A stretch of DNA of 16,958 nucleotides from DAOPYE01 sp035352715 (GCA_035352715.1 DAOPYE010000057.1:1-16958); one strand, 5' to 3'. Positions 1 to 6,895 are shown, numbered from the stretch's first letter. Notes: generated by a model not told the origin, from the sequence alone. Made by a program: numbers and translations.

Positions 1-298
1 ACGTGCCTTTCCGCGCTTCCACCGAGACACAGAACGCCGTCTCGAAGGGGCTGGTGTTTTCCTGGACCATGGGCGGGATACGCAGGCGGTCGAGCCGTTC
101 GCCTTCCAGGGCCACGCAGATGAGTCCGCGGCCGTGGGTGGCCATGAAGCTGATGGCCTCCGGCGTTGCGAACTCTGCGGCCAGCGTCAGATCGCCTTCA
201 TTTTCGCGGTCCTCGTCGTCAACCACGACAACCATCCGACCTTCCCGGATGGCTTGGATGGCGTCTTCGATGGGGGAGAAGCTGGACGAGGCGTTCAC
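1..298 (-). CDS. ribB: 3,4-dihydroxy-2-butanone 4-phosphate synthase, N-terminal part (RibB or RibBA), cut by the window edge
   Basis: This is the first 99 codons of a riboflavin biosynthesis enzyme that converts ribulose 5-phosphate to 3,4-dihydroxy-2-butanone 4-phosphate plus formate, in the cytoplasm. Visible family motifs are the acidic loop DDEDRENEGDL (residues 27-37), which binds metal and substrate, HGRGLIC (55-61), and the segment around NTSPFETAF (81-89) leading into SVEAR. The start is taken as GTG at 298, because it begins just before the conserved helix SPIEDAIQAIREGR and no in-frame ATG lies upstream. A GGAGG sits 11 nt before it (310-314). The 3' end is missing, so a stand-alone RibB cannot be told from a RibBA fusion with GTP cyclohydrolase II. 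It is divergent from the DUF4388 gene. The family call is secure; the symbol is ribB or ribBA. Confidence 0.9.
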   Translation of the reverse strand, partial: MNASSSFSPIEDAIQAIREGRMVVVVDDEDRENEGDLTLAAEFATPEAISFMATHGRGLICVALEGERLDRLRIPPMVQENTSPFETAFCVSVEARKGT

Positions 299-408
299 CC
301 CCCCAGCATCCTCCAGCGGGATTCTCCTGGGAAGAGCCTCGCGATCGTCGGCGTAATTCTGCTAGCATTTCTCCTCAGCCATCAGGTCTTCAGGAGAGGG
401 GATTTCTA
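299..408. promoter_or_regulatory. divergent intergenic region between ribB and the DUF4388 gene
   Basis: This 110-bp gap must hold promoters for both the leftward riboflavin gene and the rightward cluster. On the plus strand a clear AGGAG (392-396) lies 12 nt before the ATG at 409. On the minus strand, purine-rich AGGAG (324-328) and GGAGG (310-314) precede the GTG at 298. I could not pick out a convincing -35/-10 pair on either strand. The FMN-riboswitch core sequence that often precedes riboflavin genes is not visible. Confidence 0.4.
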
Positions 409-1380
409 ATGTCCCAGGGGCTTATTCAAGGTTCCATGCGGGAAGCGCCGCTCCCCGACATCATCCAGCTGGTCAGCCAGGGCGGAAAATCCGGCTGCTT
501 CCACGTGACGGACGACCCGAAGCGTGCCCGTATCTATTTGAAGGACGGCCGTTTGGTTCACGCGGTCAGCAATGATGCCGAAGGCCTGGATGCGGTCTAT
601 GAAGTCGCGCTGTGGTTGGATGGCCACTACCACTTTGAAGACGGCGCCGCGGATACTCCCGTCACCATCACCAAGCCAAACGCCACCATCCTGATGGAGA
701 TGCACCGCCGCATGGATGAATGGCGCGTCATCAATCAGAAGATCAGCTCGCTGGATCTCTATCCTGTCTCCACGCTGTTACCCGGTGAGACGCCGCATGG
801 CGTCAATCCCCGCGAGGCCAAGCTGCTCTCCCTCATCACGGGGTTCTATTCCGTGGCTGAGCTGGCGGAGGTGATGCAGAAGCCCGTGCTGAATGTGGCC
901 AAGGATCTCTACGGCTTGGTGATGGCCGGCCACGTCATGCTGAAGGGCGTGCGTTCGGGCAAGCGTCCCGAGCTGCCTGCGGATCTGAAGCCCGCCGCCG
1001 AACCCGCGCCTGTCCCCGCGTCGGCTCCCGAGTTGGCACCCGCGCCGCAGATGTCCGCCTTCGAGCCCCCTCCGGTGACGGTCCCTGCGCCTGTGTCCGT
1101 GCCCAAGGCGTCCTCCGTGACGGACCCCGTGAAGATGGCCAAGCTCAACGCCTTCTGCCAGCGCATCGTGCAGGCGGCCAAGAGCGCGCTGCCCTCCGAG
1201 CATCACGAGATGGTGACCCAGCTCTATGCCAGGGCCACGCAGCAGGTCATGCAGGGCGATGGTCCGGAAGCCGTGAAGAATCTGGCCCTGGCCATCTCCA
1301 AGGGGGCCGTGGACGCTGGATGCAACGCCGAACTGGTCAAGAACCTCAACGCCCAGCTGAAATCCCTTTTCAGCAAGTAG
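409..1380 (+). CDS. PATAN/DUF4388 domain protein with Pro/Ala linker and helical tail
   Basis: Predicted cytoplasmic protein of 323 residues. Residues 1-105 match the DUF4388 (PATAN) pattern: an N-terminal SQGLIQGSMREAPLPDIIQL, then a glycine turn and beta strands with IYLKDGRLVHA (42-52) and a G-H-Y-H-F-E-D strand near 72-78. Residues 132-180 look like a small winged-helix-type helical domain. Residues 187-237 form a Pro/Ala-rich linker, and 239-323 are predicted helical with several Gln and Ala. PATAN domains are known as adaptor modules in signalling and gliding or polarity systems; the exact partner here is unknown. The start at ATG 409 is chosen because it has AGGAG 12 nt upstream and begins the domain exactly; longer in-frame extensions run into the divergent ribB gene. 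It is first in a probable operon with the lipoprotein, ftsX and the malic enzyme. Confidence 0.8.
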   Translation: MSQGLIQGSMREAPLPDIIQLVSQGGKSGCFHVTDDPKRARIYLKDGRLVHAVSNDAEGLDAVYEVALWLDGHYHFEDGAADTPVTITKPNATILMEMHRRMDEWRVINQKISSLDLYPVSTLLPGETPHGVNPREAKLLSLITGFYSVAELAEVMQKPVLNVAKDLYGLVMAGHVMLKGVRSGKRPELPADLKPAAEPAPVPASAPELAPAPQMSAFEPPPVTVPAPVSVPKASSVTDPVKMAKLNAFCQRIVQAAKSALPSEHHEMVTQLYARATQQVMQGDGPEAVKNLALAISKGAVDAGCNAELVKNLNAQLKSLFSK

Positions 1381-1428
1381 GGCGGAACTTCGTGCTCCGG
1401 TCCGGTACATTCTAGGGCAGGGGGCATC

Positions 1429-2538
1429 ATGCGACCGACACGAATCCTGGCCTGGCTGGCTCCGGCGCTCTTGAGCCTGGGCCTTGCCTGTACGGACGTC
1501 ACCGGGAATACGGTGGGCACCGCGCTGTACGCCTATGATGGGGCTTCCGGCCAGGTGCTGGTTTGGGATGACGTCTCGGCGCTCTATGCCACCGGCAGCG
1601 CCAGCGCCTCCACGGCGGCGACCTCGCCTTCGCGCACCCTCAGCGGCAACGCCATCTCGAGTGTGGCCTCCCTCGGCTGGGGCGGCATGGCCTTCGATTC
1701 CGCCACCAACCGTCTGTACCTGGTCTCGTCGACGGGGACGGTGGTTCGCGTCGAGAACGCCAGTTCCGCCAGTGGCTCGCTCAGCAGCACCACGGATGTG
1801 GTGAAGTTCACCCTGGGGGCGAGCAGCGATCGGCTCAGCAGCGGCACCTTCGGGCAGGCCGCCGTGGATAGCACGGGCTCGTATCTCTACGTGACTGAAT
1901 CCAATAGCACCACCGTCCGCATCTGGAAGGTGGGCAGCCCGATGGCCGTCACCAATGGTTCCACGGTCTCTCTCAACGATGTGGCCGTGAGCACCGACAC
2001 CGCGGGCAGCGTGAATGGCGTGGGGGTGGCCGCAGGAACGTCAGGCGCGCTTTTCGGCTATTTCCAGAATGGGAGCGATATCCAGGACGCCTCCAACACG
2101 ATCTATTTCGGGCCGCGCCTTCGCTATGGGAGTGGCAGCTTCAGTTCCTCCAGCAGCGTGTTGATTGGGGATCAGACGCACCTGGAGCGCTATGGGGCGT
2201 TGGCTTTCGACTACAACAACAGCCGCCTGTTCGTTGCGGTCCACACGGCCGATGCGGGTGTCAGCACGGCGCCGATCCTGGTCTACCGGACCGGGGCGTT
2301 CACCACTGGATACAACCAGAGCCCTGATATGACCCTGAGTGCCTCGGGGCTCACCAATCTGAGAATCCTCGCCCATCCGGGCAAGAAGAACTGGCTGGTG
2401 GGCGCGGAATCCACCAATGGCGCCGGAACCAACAAGGTGTGGATCTGGAACACGCCCTTGAACGCGCCCGATCCCGAGGTGTTCACGTTGGATAGCGGCG
2501 TGGAGATCCTGGGGTTGGCGATGGATGGGAGCAAGTAG
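1429..2538 (+). CDS. putative beta-propeller lipoprotein
   Basis: A 369-residue exported protein. The N-terminus has two arginines, a hydrophobic stretch and a lipobox ending GLAC with Cys21, so it is probably lipid-anchored. The mature part is rich in Ser, Thr, Gly and Asn and contains repeated strand-turn units such as GGMAFDSATNRLYLVSS (85-101), AAVDSTGSYLYVTES and GALAFDYNNSRLFVAVH. This is the spacing typical of YncE/YVTN-like propeller blades, in which a hydrophobic strand follows an Asp-x-x-x-x-x-Leu turn. I recognise no enzyme motif. A GGGGG-type ribosome site precedes the ATG. Its stop is 2 nt before the ftsX start, so the two are likely translationally coupled. Function is unknown; a binding or scaffold role at the envelope is inference from fold and position. 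Confidence 0.72.
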   Translation: MRPTRILAWLAPALLSLGLACTDVTGNTVGTALYAYDGASGQVLVWDDVSALYATGSASASTAATSPSRTLSGNAISSVASLGWGGMAFDSATNRLYLVSSTGTVVRVENASSASGSLSSTTDVVKFTLGASSDRLSSGTFGQAAVDSTGSYLYVTESNSTTVRIWKVGSPMAVTNGSTVSLNDVAVSTDTAGSVNGVGVAAGTSGALFGYFQNGSDIQDASNTIYFGPRLRYGSGSFSSSSSVLIGDQTHLERYGALAFDYNNSRLFVAVHTADAGVSTAPILVYRTGAFTTGYNQSPDMTLSASGLTNLRILAHPGKKNWLVGAESTNGAGTNKVWIWNTPLNAPDPEVFTLDSGVEILGLAMDGSK

Positions 2539-2540
2539 GG

Positions 2541-3473
2541 ATGACCTTTCTCCGTCTGCTGGGCGTCCTTCTTCGCGATATCGCCAAGGATATCCTGCGC
2601 CATCGAGGCCAGCATGTGCTGGCCATCCTGACGCTGGCTTCGGGCCTGCTGCTGGCCGGTGGAGGCCTGCTGGCGGTGGAAAGCCTGGATCGGTGGATCT
2701 CCAAGGCCGAGAGCTTGGCCAAGGTGACGATCTTTGCGGCCGAGGGCAGCCGCCTGGAAGAAACGGAAGGCATGCTCAAGCGCGATCCCCGTTTCAGCGA
2801 GGTCCGCCGCATCTCCAGCCAGGAGGGCACCCGCCGTTTCCTGGAGAGCACCCGGGAGGCGGGCCTCATCCTCGATAGCCTGGGCAACGAGCCCATTCCC
2901 GAAAGCCTGGAGCTCACGCTCCGGCAGGATCTGCTCAAGGCGCGCAAGGGCATCGAGGTGGGAGAGAGTCTGCGCAAGCTGCCGGGCGTGGGGGATGTGG
3001 TGGTGGATCAACAGCGGCTGGAATCGCTGCAGAAGACTGCGCGCATGGTCCGCCGCGCCCTCAGCACCCTGGGCCTTCTGCTGCTGCTGGCCGCGGGCTT
3101 TTCCACCGGGAATGTCATCCGCATGAGCATCCTGGCGCGGGAGGACGAGATCTCCATCATGCGGCTCGTGGGGGCGACCGAGAGCTTCATTCGCACGCCG
3201 CTGCTGGCCGAAGGCGCGGTGCTGGGCCTGGCCGCCAGCCTGCTGGCCACGGCGCTGCTCTACGCGGTCTGGCTTCCGCTCTCCAAGGGGTGGGGCGGCC
3301 TTTCCCCCCTGTTGGTGGAACTGGCCCGCCTGGGCTTCTTCTCCTGGAGCGGCATGGGGCTGCTGGCGCTCCTGGGTACGGTGACCGGGGCCCTAGGTGC
3401 GCTCTGGGGGTTCTGGACCACGCAACGCGCCATCCAGAAGGCCGAAGAGACCCTCGAAGGCGGCGCGGCCTGA
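2541..3473 (+). CDS. ftsX: FtsX-type permease, cell-division ABC transporter subunit
   Basis: The protein has 310 residues, close to the usual FtsX length, with the FtsX layout: a short cytoplasmic N-terminus, TM1 at about 25-47, a periplasmic domain 48-170, TM2 at 172-194, TM3 at about 222-245 and TM4 at about 271-293. The cytoplasmic loop after TM2 carries the hallmark REDEISIMRLVGATESFIR (200-218) followed by a TPLLAEG turn. In known systems FtsX pairs with the ATPase FtsE and transmits ATP hydrolysis to periplasmic peptidoglycan hydrolases during division. The ATG has GGGAG 9 nt upstream, inside the preceding lipoprotein gene. Unusually, no ftsE lies upstream or downstream in the window; the upstream partner is a lipoprotein. 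A role outside division, as in other FtsX-fold permeases, cannot be excluded. Confidence 0.85.
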   Translation: MTFLRLLGVLLRDIAKDILRHRGQHVLAILTLASGLLLAGGGLLAVESLDRWISKAESLAKVTIFAAEGSRLEETEGMLKRDPRFSEVRRISSQEGTRRFLESTREAGLILDSLGNEPIPESLELTLRQDLLKARKGIEVGESLRKLPGVGDVVVDQQRLESLQKTARMVRRALSTLGLLLLLAAGFSTGNVIRMSILAREDEISIMRLVGATESFIRTPLLAEGAVLGLAASLLATALLYAVWLPLSKGWGGLSPLLVELARLGFFSWSGMGLLALLGTVTGALGALWGFWTTQRAIQKAEETLEGGAA

Positions 3474-3501
3474 AGTATGGGATCCTGGTGGCGGAGGCTC
3501 C

Positions 3502-5028
3502 ATGGATTTCCCGTCCTATCTCGATCTGAGCAACCTCAAGGCATTGTTCCCCGCTGACTTCACACCGGGCGAGGTGGCGCAGGCCCAGACGGCGTTCCTG
3601 AAGCGCTTGGCCCTGAAAGCCCACGCCTTCTACGGCGGCAAGATGACCACCGTGCCCAAGGCGGGCATCTACGGCTTCGGCTGGTTCGGCGTGTGGTACA
3701 CGCCCGGCGTCAGCGCCATTTCCACCGCCATCCGCGACAACAACTTGCGCTCGTTCGATCTCTCCAATCGCAGCAACCTGGTGGCCGTGGTGAGCGATTC
3801 CACCCGCGTGCTGGGCGACGGCGACTGTACGCCCAGCGGCGGCCTGGGCGTCATGGAGGGCAAGGCCTTCCTGATGTACTACCTGGGCGGCGTAGATGCC
3901 ATCTCGCTGTGCATCAATACACACACCGAGCCCGGATCCCACAAGCCCGGCTTCGATTTCAAGGGCCTGGGCCGCCACGAGCACAGCGCCAACAAGCTGA
4001 TCGAGTTTGTCCGCATGGTTGCGCCCTCCGTGGGCGCGGTGAACCTCGAGGATATCTCGCAGCCCAATTGCTTCCGCGTGCTGGATGATTTGCAGGATTG
4101 CGGCATCCCCGTTTGGCACGACGACGCCCAGGGCACCGCGTGCGTCACGCTGGCGGGCATGATCAACGCCCTCAAGTTGGCGGGCAAGGAGCTGCGCCGT
4201 TCCAAGGCCGTCTTCCTCGGTGCGGGTGCGGCCAATTCCACCATCGTGCGTCTGCTATTGGCCGAGGGTTTGGATCCCAGCAATGTCATCGTCTTCGACG
4301 CCAATGGCGCCCTGCACGGTGGGCGCGATGATTTGCAGAACGATCCCGGCTTCTACCGCCAGTGGGATCTCTGCCAGAAGACCAACCCCCAGCGCGTGGA
4401 CGATATTCGCGAAGCCTGCAAGGGCGCGGATATTCTGTGCGCCCTTTCCGCGCCGGGCCCCGGCGTGGTGAAGAAGGAATGGATCAGCAGCATGGCCGAG
4501 AAGGCCATCGTCTTTACCTGCGCCAATCCCGTGCCCGAGATCTATCCCTTCGAGGCCAAGGAGGCCGGCGCCTACATCGTGGCCACCGGTCGCAGTGATT
4601 TCCCCAACCAGGTGAACAACTCCATGTGCTTCCCCGGTCTGCTGAAGGGGGCGCTGCTGGTGAACGCCAGCCGAGTCACCGACCGCATGGCCATCGCTGC
4701 CGCTCATAGTCTGGCCAAGAGCCAGCAGCATCGCGGCCTGGACGTGGACCACATCATGCCCTCTATGGAAGACATAGCGGTCTTTCCTCGCGAGGCCGCC
4801 GATGTCGCCGCCCAGGCCATTCGGGATGGCGTCGCCAAGCGTCCCATGGACCCCGAGGCCGTCTTCCAGCAGACTGTGCGCGATATACAGAACAACCGCG
4901 AAACCGTGCAGATGCTCATGGAGCGCGAGAAGATCAAGACGCCGCCCAAATCCATGATCGACGAAGCCGTGCTGGAGACGGTACGAGAGATCCGGGGCGT
5001 CACCTCGGATGAAGGGTTTGGCCGGTAA
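3502..5028 (+). CDS. malic enzyme (malate dehydrogenase, decarboxylating)
   Basis: A cytoplasmic enzyme of 508 residues that should oxidise and decarboxylate malate to pyruvate with NAD or NADP. Visible family features are VWYTPGV with the catalytic Tyr66, VSDSTRVLG (97-105), VMEGKA with Lys121, metal ligands in NLED (Glu183, Asp184) and WHDDAQGTA (Asp208), the Rossmann motif FLGAGAANS (238-246), TCANPVPEI (339-347) and ATGRSDFPNQVNNS (361-374). It is longer than the roughly 400-residue small bacterial malic enzymes, and the stretch LGDGDCTPSGGLG after the Asp-Ser-Thr motif departs from the usual LGxGxIGP form. Cofactor choice cannot be decided by eye, so no symbol is given. The start at ATG 3502 follows GGAGG (3493-3497) at a short 4-nt spacing. 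It lies 28 nt after ftsX and ends the operon. Confidence 0.9.
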   Translation: MDFPSYLDLSNLKALFPADFTPGEVAQAQTAFLKRLALKAHAFYGGKMTTVPKAGIYGFGWFGVWYTPGVSAISTAIRDNNLRSFDLSNRSNLVAVVSDSTRVLGDGDCTPSGGLGVMEGKAFLMYYLGGVDAISLCINTHTEPGSHKPGFDFKGLGRHEHSANKLIEFVRMVAPSVGAVNLEDISQPNCFRVLDDLQDCGIPVWHDDAQGTACVTLAGMINALKLAGKELRRSKAVFLGAGAANSTIVRLLLAEGLDPSNVIVFDANGALHGGRDDLQNDPGFYRQWDLCQKTNPQRVDDIREACKGADILCALSAPGPGVVKKEWISSMAEKAIVFTCANPVPEIYPFEAKEAGAYIVATGRSDFPNQVNNSMCFPGLLKGALLVNASRVTDRMAIAAAHSLAKSQQHRGLDVDHIMPSMEDIAVFPREAADVAAQAIRDGVAKRPMDPEAVFQQTVRDIQNNRETVQMLMEREKIKTPPKSMIDEAVLETVREIRGVTSDEGFGR

Positions 5029-5056
5029 GCTGGGGTTGCCGGTGTCTTATCTTGTT
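5022..5056 (+). terminator. weak intrinsic terminator candidate overlapping the malic enzyme stop
   Basis: The sequence CCGGTAA (5022-5028) pairs with TTGCCGG (5036-5042) through seven pairs, one of them G-U, around a 7-nt loop, and is followed by the pyrimidine-rich TGTCTTATCTTGTT. The stop codon lies in the left arm. The T-tract is interrupted, so efficiency is doubtful. Confidence 0.35.
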
Positions 5057-5107
5057 CCGGTATTCCCCAAGATCTCTGAAACATAATCAGACTTCATTGT
5101 CGTGACG

Positions 5108-5136
5108 TTCACTTCGTTCGCATCAAGTTGTATTCT
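5108..5136 (+). promoter_or_regulatory. candidate sigma70-type promoter for the small exported protein gene
   Basis: TTCACT (5108-5113) and TATTCT (5131-5136) are 17 nt apart, each matching four of six consensus bases. They lie in the AT-richer 175-bp gap before the GTG at 5204. A second TATTCT at 5176-5181 lacks a good -35. Consensus rules for this organism are unknown, so this is only a candidate. I see no other structure in the gap apart from the terminator candidate at its left end. Confidence 0.25.
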
Positions 5137-5203
5137 TTCGAATGCGTGATCGTCTCGCAGATTGTTCTATTGGTGTATTCTCAACAAAATTTTGGGGGTC
5201 ATT

Positions 5204-5755
5204 GTGCTTAAAAAAGTTATGACCGCATTTTGGGTTTCGGCCCCACTGCTTGCACAAGGCACCACCTCTTCTGATGACCCAGATGTTTTTAATCCAATGC
5301 CGGTGATTAACAGCATTGAATCTCAGATTCCAACGAGTGGGCGGGGCAAGGGCGGATCTGTCAAGCCACAGGCTTGGCCAAGCGATAAGACATTCGTTGA
5401 AGACAAATCACTTCCTTTTGATATTGGAACCCCTGGCTATGGCGATTTACCAGAGGCGAATGCACGGGTCTGTTATGCCTTTCAGGTGGCTCCCGGCGAA
5501 AAGATGGAATTCAATTTGAAAGGCGAAGGGGAAAAGGTCGTGATGCGCGTCTATGTGCCCAATCCCCCACCTGCCCTGAAGTGGAAGCTGCAACTGGATT
5601 ACGTCAATCGGATCGCCCGGCCGCGCCGAAGCAAACACATTGAACTCAAGAACACCACCTCGCAACCTCAGACGCTCTTCCTGATCCTGTACGGTGTCCA
5701 TGGCTATTCCTACCGTCTGGATATGAGCCGAAGCGGTGGACCCAAGGCTTCCTGA
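5204..5755 (+). CDS. small exported protein, unknown function
   Basis: A 183-residue protein I do not recognise. The N-terminus (LKK, a hydrophobic core AFWVSAPLLAQG, then acidic and polar residues) looks like a Sec signal peptide cleaved near residues 18-20. The mature part has a Pro/Gly/Ser-rich stretch to about residue 70 and then a likely beta-sandwich, with strands around ARVCYAFQVAPGEKMEFNL, VVMRVYVPNPP, KHIELKNTTS and QTLFLILYGVHGYSYRLDM. That order resembles bacterial PPC-type accessory domains (an APGE turn, a late G-Y-S-Y strand), but this is a weak comparison. GTG 5204 is preferred over TTG 5162 because it gives a compact signal peptide and has GGGGG 5 nt upstream. The leader and first third are visibly AT-richer than the neighbours. 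It converges on the exonuclease gene. Confidence 0.6.
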   Translation: MLKKVMTAFWVSAPLLAQGTTSSDDPDVFNPMPVINSIESQIPTSGRGKGGSVKPQAWPSDKTFVEDKSLPFDIGTPGYGDLPEANARVCYAFQVAPGEKMEFNLKGEGEKVVMRVYVPNPPPALKWKLQLDYVNRIARPRRSKHIELKNTTSQPQTLFLILYGVHGYSYRLDMSRSGGPKAS

Positions 5756-5761
5756 AGCCTT
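5744..5761. terminator. perfect inverted repeat across two convergent stop codons
   Basis: AAGGCTTC (5744-5751) and GAAGCCTT (5754-5761) are exact reverse complements separated by CT. The element covers the TGA of the plus-strand gene (5753-5755) and reaches into the stop codon of the minus-strand exonuclease (5760-5762). It is followed on the plus strand by the palindrome AAAGCTTT (5762-5769). There is no strong T-tract on either side, so it may act as a bidirectional hairpin barrier or 3'-end stabiliser rather than a classical intrinsic terminator. Confidence 0.45.
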
Positions 5762-6383
5762 AAAGCTTTGCCCATGAAATCGAGCCGAGGGCCAGGAACT
5801 GTTCTGCGGACAGATCTTGCTTCTCGGCTCGATGCAATAGGGCCTTGAGCAGTTCCGCCGTTGCTTCGGCATCGGCCAGGGCGCGGTGCGGGTTCCGGTT
5901 GTGCAGATCCAGGACTTCGCACAGGTGGGCCAGGTTGAATTTCCCGGCTTCTGGAACGAGCTTGCGGGATAGGTTGCGCGTGCAGATCAGGCGGTGGCGC
6001 TTCCATAGGCCCTCGGGCAGATAGGCCTTCAGGAACGCGCCATCGAAGGCGGCGTGATGCGCCACCCAGATGCGGCCCTCCAGGTAGGTGGACGCCTGGA
6101 GTGCCGTGTGTTCGAAGGGCGGTGCCGTCGCCAGCATGGCGGGCGTGATACCCGTGAGGCGTTGAATGATGGGGGGAACGCCCCGCTCCACGGCGCACAG
6201 GGATGTAAAGCGATCCTGGATTACGGTTCCCGAAAGCTGTACCACGCCGATTTCCGTGATCTCGGAGCCCTCGTGATGGCGCTCGAAGCGATCCCAGTGG
6301 GCCTTTGGATTGCCCCCCGTCGTTTCCAGGTCGATGACCGCAAAAGGCAATTCGCGCAGCGGCGGCTCGCAGGGGAACAGCAT
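5760..6383 (-). CDS. DEDDh 3'-5' exonuclease (DnaQ/epsilon-like)
   Basis: A 207-residue stand-alone exonuclease domain of the DnaQ superfamily, which removes nucleotides from DNA or RNA 3' ends with two metal ions. All motifs are visible: Exo I in FAVIDLETTGG (Asp18, Glu20), Exo II in WVAHHAAFDGAFL (Asp114) and Exo III in NPHRALADAEAT (His166, Asp171), which makes it the DEDDh type. Between Exo I and the strand ITEIGVVQL lies a polar, His-rich extension (about residues 25-41). No polymerase, helicase or UvrC-like domain is attached. The start is ATG 6383, which has GGAGG 7 nt upstream on the minus strand; a longer in-frame extension would overlap the upstream gene. It is 74 nt downstream of the zinc-ribbon gene and likely co-transcribed with it. 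The exact role (proofreading, repair or RNA turnover) is undetermined. Confidence 0.88.
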   Translation of the reverse strand: MLFPCEPPLRELPFAVIDLETTGGNPKAHWDRFERHHEGSEITEIGVVQLSGTVIQDRFTSLCAVERGVPPIIQRLTGITPAMLATAPPFEHTALQASTYLEGRIWVAHHAAFDGAFLKAYLPEGLWKRHRLICTRNLSRKLVPEAGKFNLAHLCEVLDLHNRNPHRALADAEATAELLKALLHRAEKQDLSAEQFLALGSISWAKL

Positions 6384-6457
6384 GAACAGGCCTCCATCGG
6401 CGTCCAATGCCCCACGAAGGAATGGCCCTTTGCAAAGCACTGACCCGTTGTGAACGC

Positions 6458-6895
6458 TTACGCGCTGATCAGCGTTTTCAGGCCTTCGCGGAACAGGACT
6501 TCCACCTTGCGGGCGCCGCGGCGCTGGACCTTGCCGAGGCCGAAGCTGGGGTGATCCAGCCACGCGCCCTCCTCCCAGCGTTCGGCGGCGCTGTAGGGGC
6601 GAGCCTTGGCGCCGGCCTGCTCCTGGATCATCAGTTCCTGGAAACGGCTGGGGCTGGGGGCGGAAGCGGCTTTGGGGGTCGCGGCGGTGGCCATGCGCGG
6701 CGCGCGGGCGGCACGCGCGGCGGGTACGGGGCGCGCGGGCTTTTCGGCCCTGAACTTGTGCACCGACTTGCAGGCGACGCAGATCAGCTTTTCGGGCACC
6801 CCGTCCGTGATGGACAGGATCCGGTGAAGCGTCTCCCCCTTGCAGCGCCCGCAGGGGGCGTCGAGTTCCTGGCCGGCATAGTAGGACTTCGTCAT
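6458..6895 (-). CDS. zinc-ribbon and Tudor-like domain protein
   Basis: A 145-residue protein of unknown function with two small domains. Residues 12-45 have paired cysteines CGRC (Cys15, Cys18) and CVAC (Cys39, Cys42), a four-Cys zinc ribbon. A basic, Ala/Pro-rich linker follows at about 48-82. Residues 113-145, with DHPSFGLGKVQRRGARKVEV and then LFREGLKTLI, match the small beta-barrel (Tudor/SH3-like) seen at the C-terminus of UvrD/PcrA helicases and in CarD-type RNA-polymerase-binding proteins. Those relatives bind RNA polymerase or nucleic acid, so a role in transcription-coupled processes is plausible inference. The 12-nt palindrome CGCTGATCAGCG (6463-6474) lies in the last codons just before its stop. 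The ATG at 6895 has no strong ribosome site. It sits between the histidine kinase and the exonuclease on the same strand. Confidence 0.72.
   Translation of the reverse strand: MTKSYYAGQELDAPCGRCKGETLHRILSITDGVPEKLICVACKSVHKFRAEKPARPVPAARAARAPRMATAATPKAASAPSPSRFQELMIQEQAGAKARPYSAAERWEEGAWLDHPSFGLGKVQRRGARKVEVLFREGLKTLISA

Noticed and set aside
299..408. FMN riboswitch before the riboflavin gene
   Set aside because: The characteristic conserved aptamer segments are not present, and the 110-bp gap leaves little room for the full aptamer plus an expression platform.
166..408. N-terminal extension of the DUF4388 gene back to position 166
   Set aside because: The extension overlaps the divergent ribB coding region and is not domain-like; ATG 409 has a good ribosome site and starts the domain.
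3397..3501. N-terminal extension of the malic enzyme into ftsX
   Set aside because: The extra residues are the ftsX 3' end read in another frame; ATG 3502 has GGAGG upstream and precedes the conserved part.
5162..5203. TTG start 14 codons upstream of the small exported protein
   Set aside because: It would place a Cys/Trp-containing hydrophobic stretch before the LKK of the signal peptide and has no ribosome site; GTG 5204 has GGGGG at suitable distance.
6463..6474. The palindrome CGCTGATCAGCG at the end of the zinc-ribbon gene, considered as a terminator
   Set aside because: A 12-nt palindrome gives only a short stem, and on the gene's strand it is followed by TAAGCG rather than a T-tract. 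The next gene follows 74 nt later, so it is probably not a termination point.
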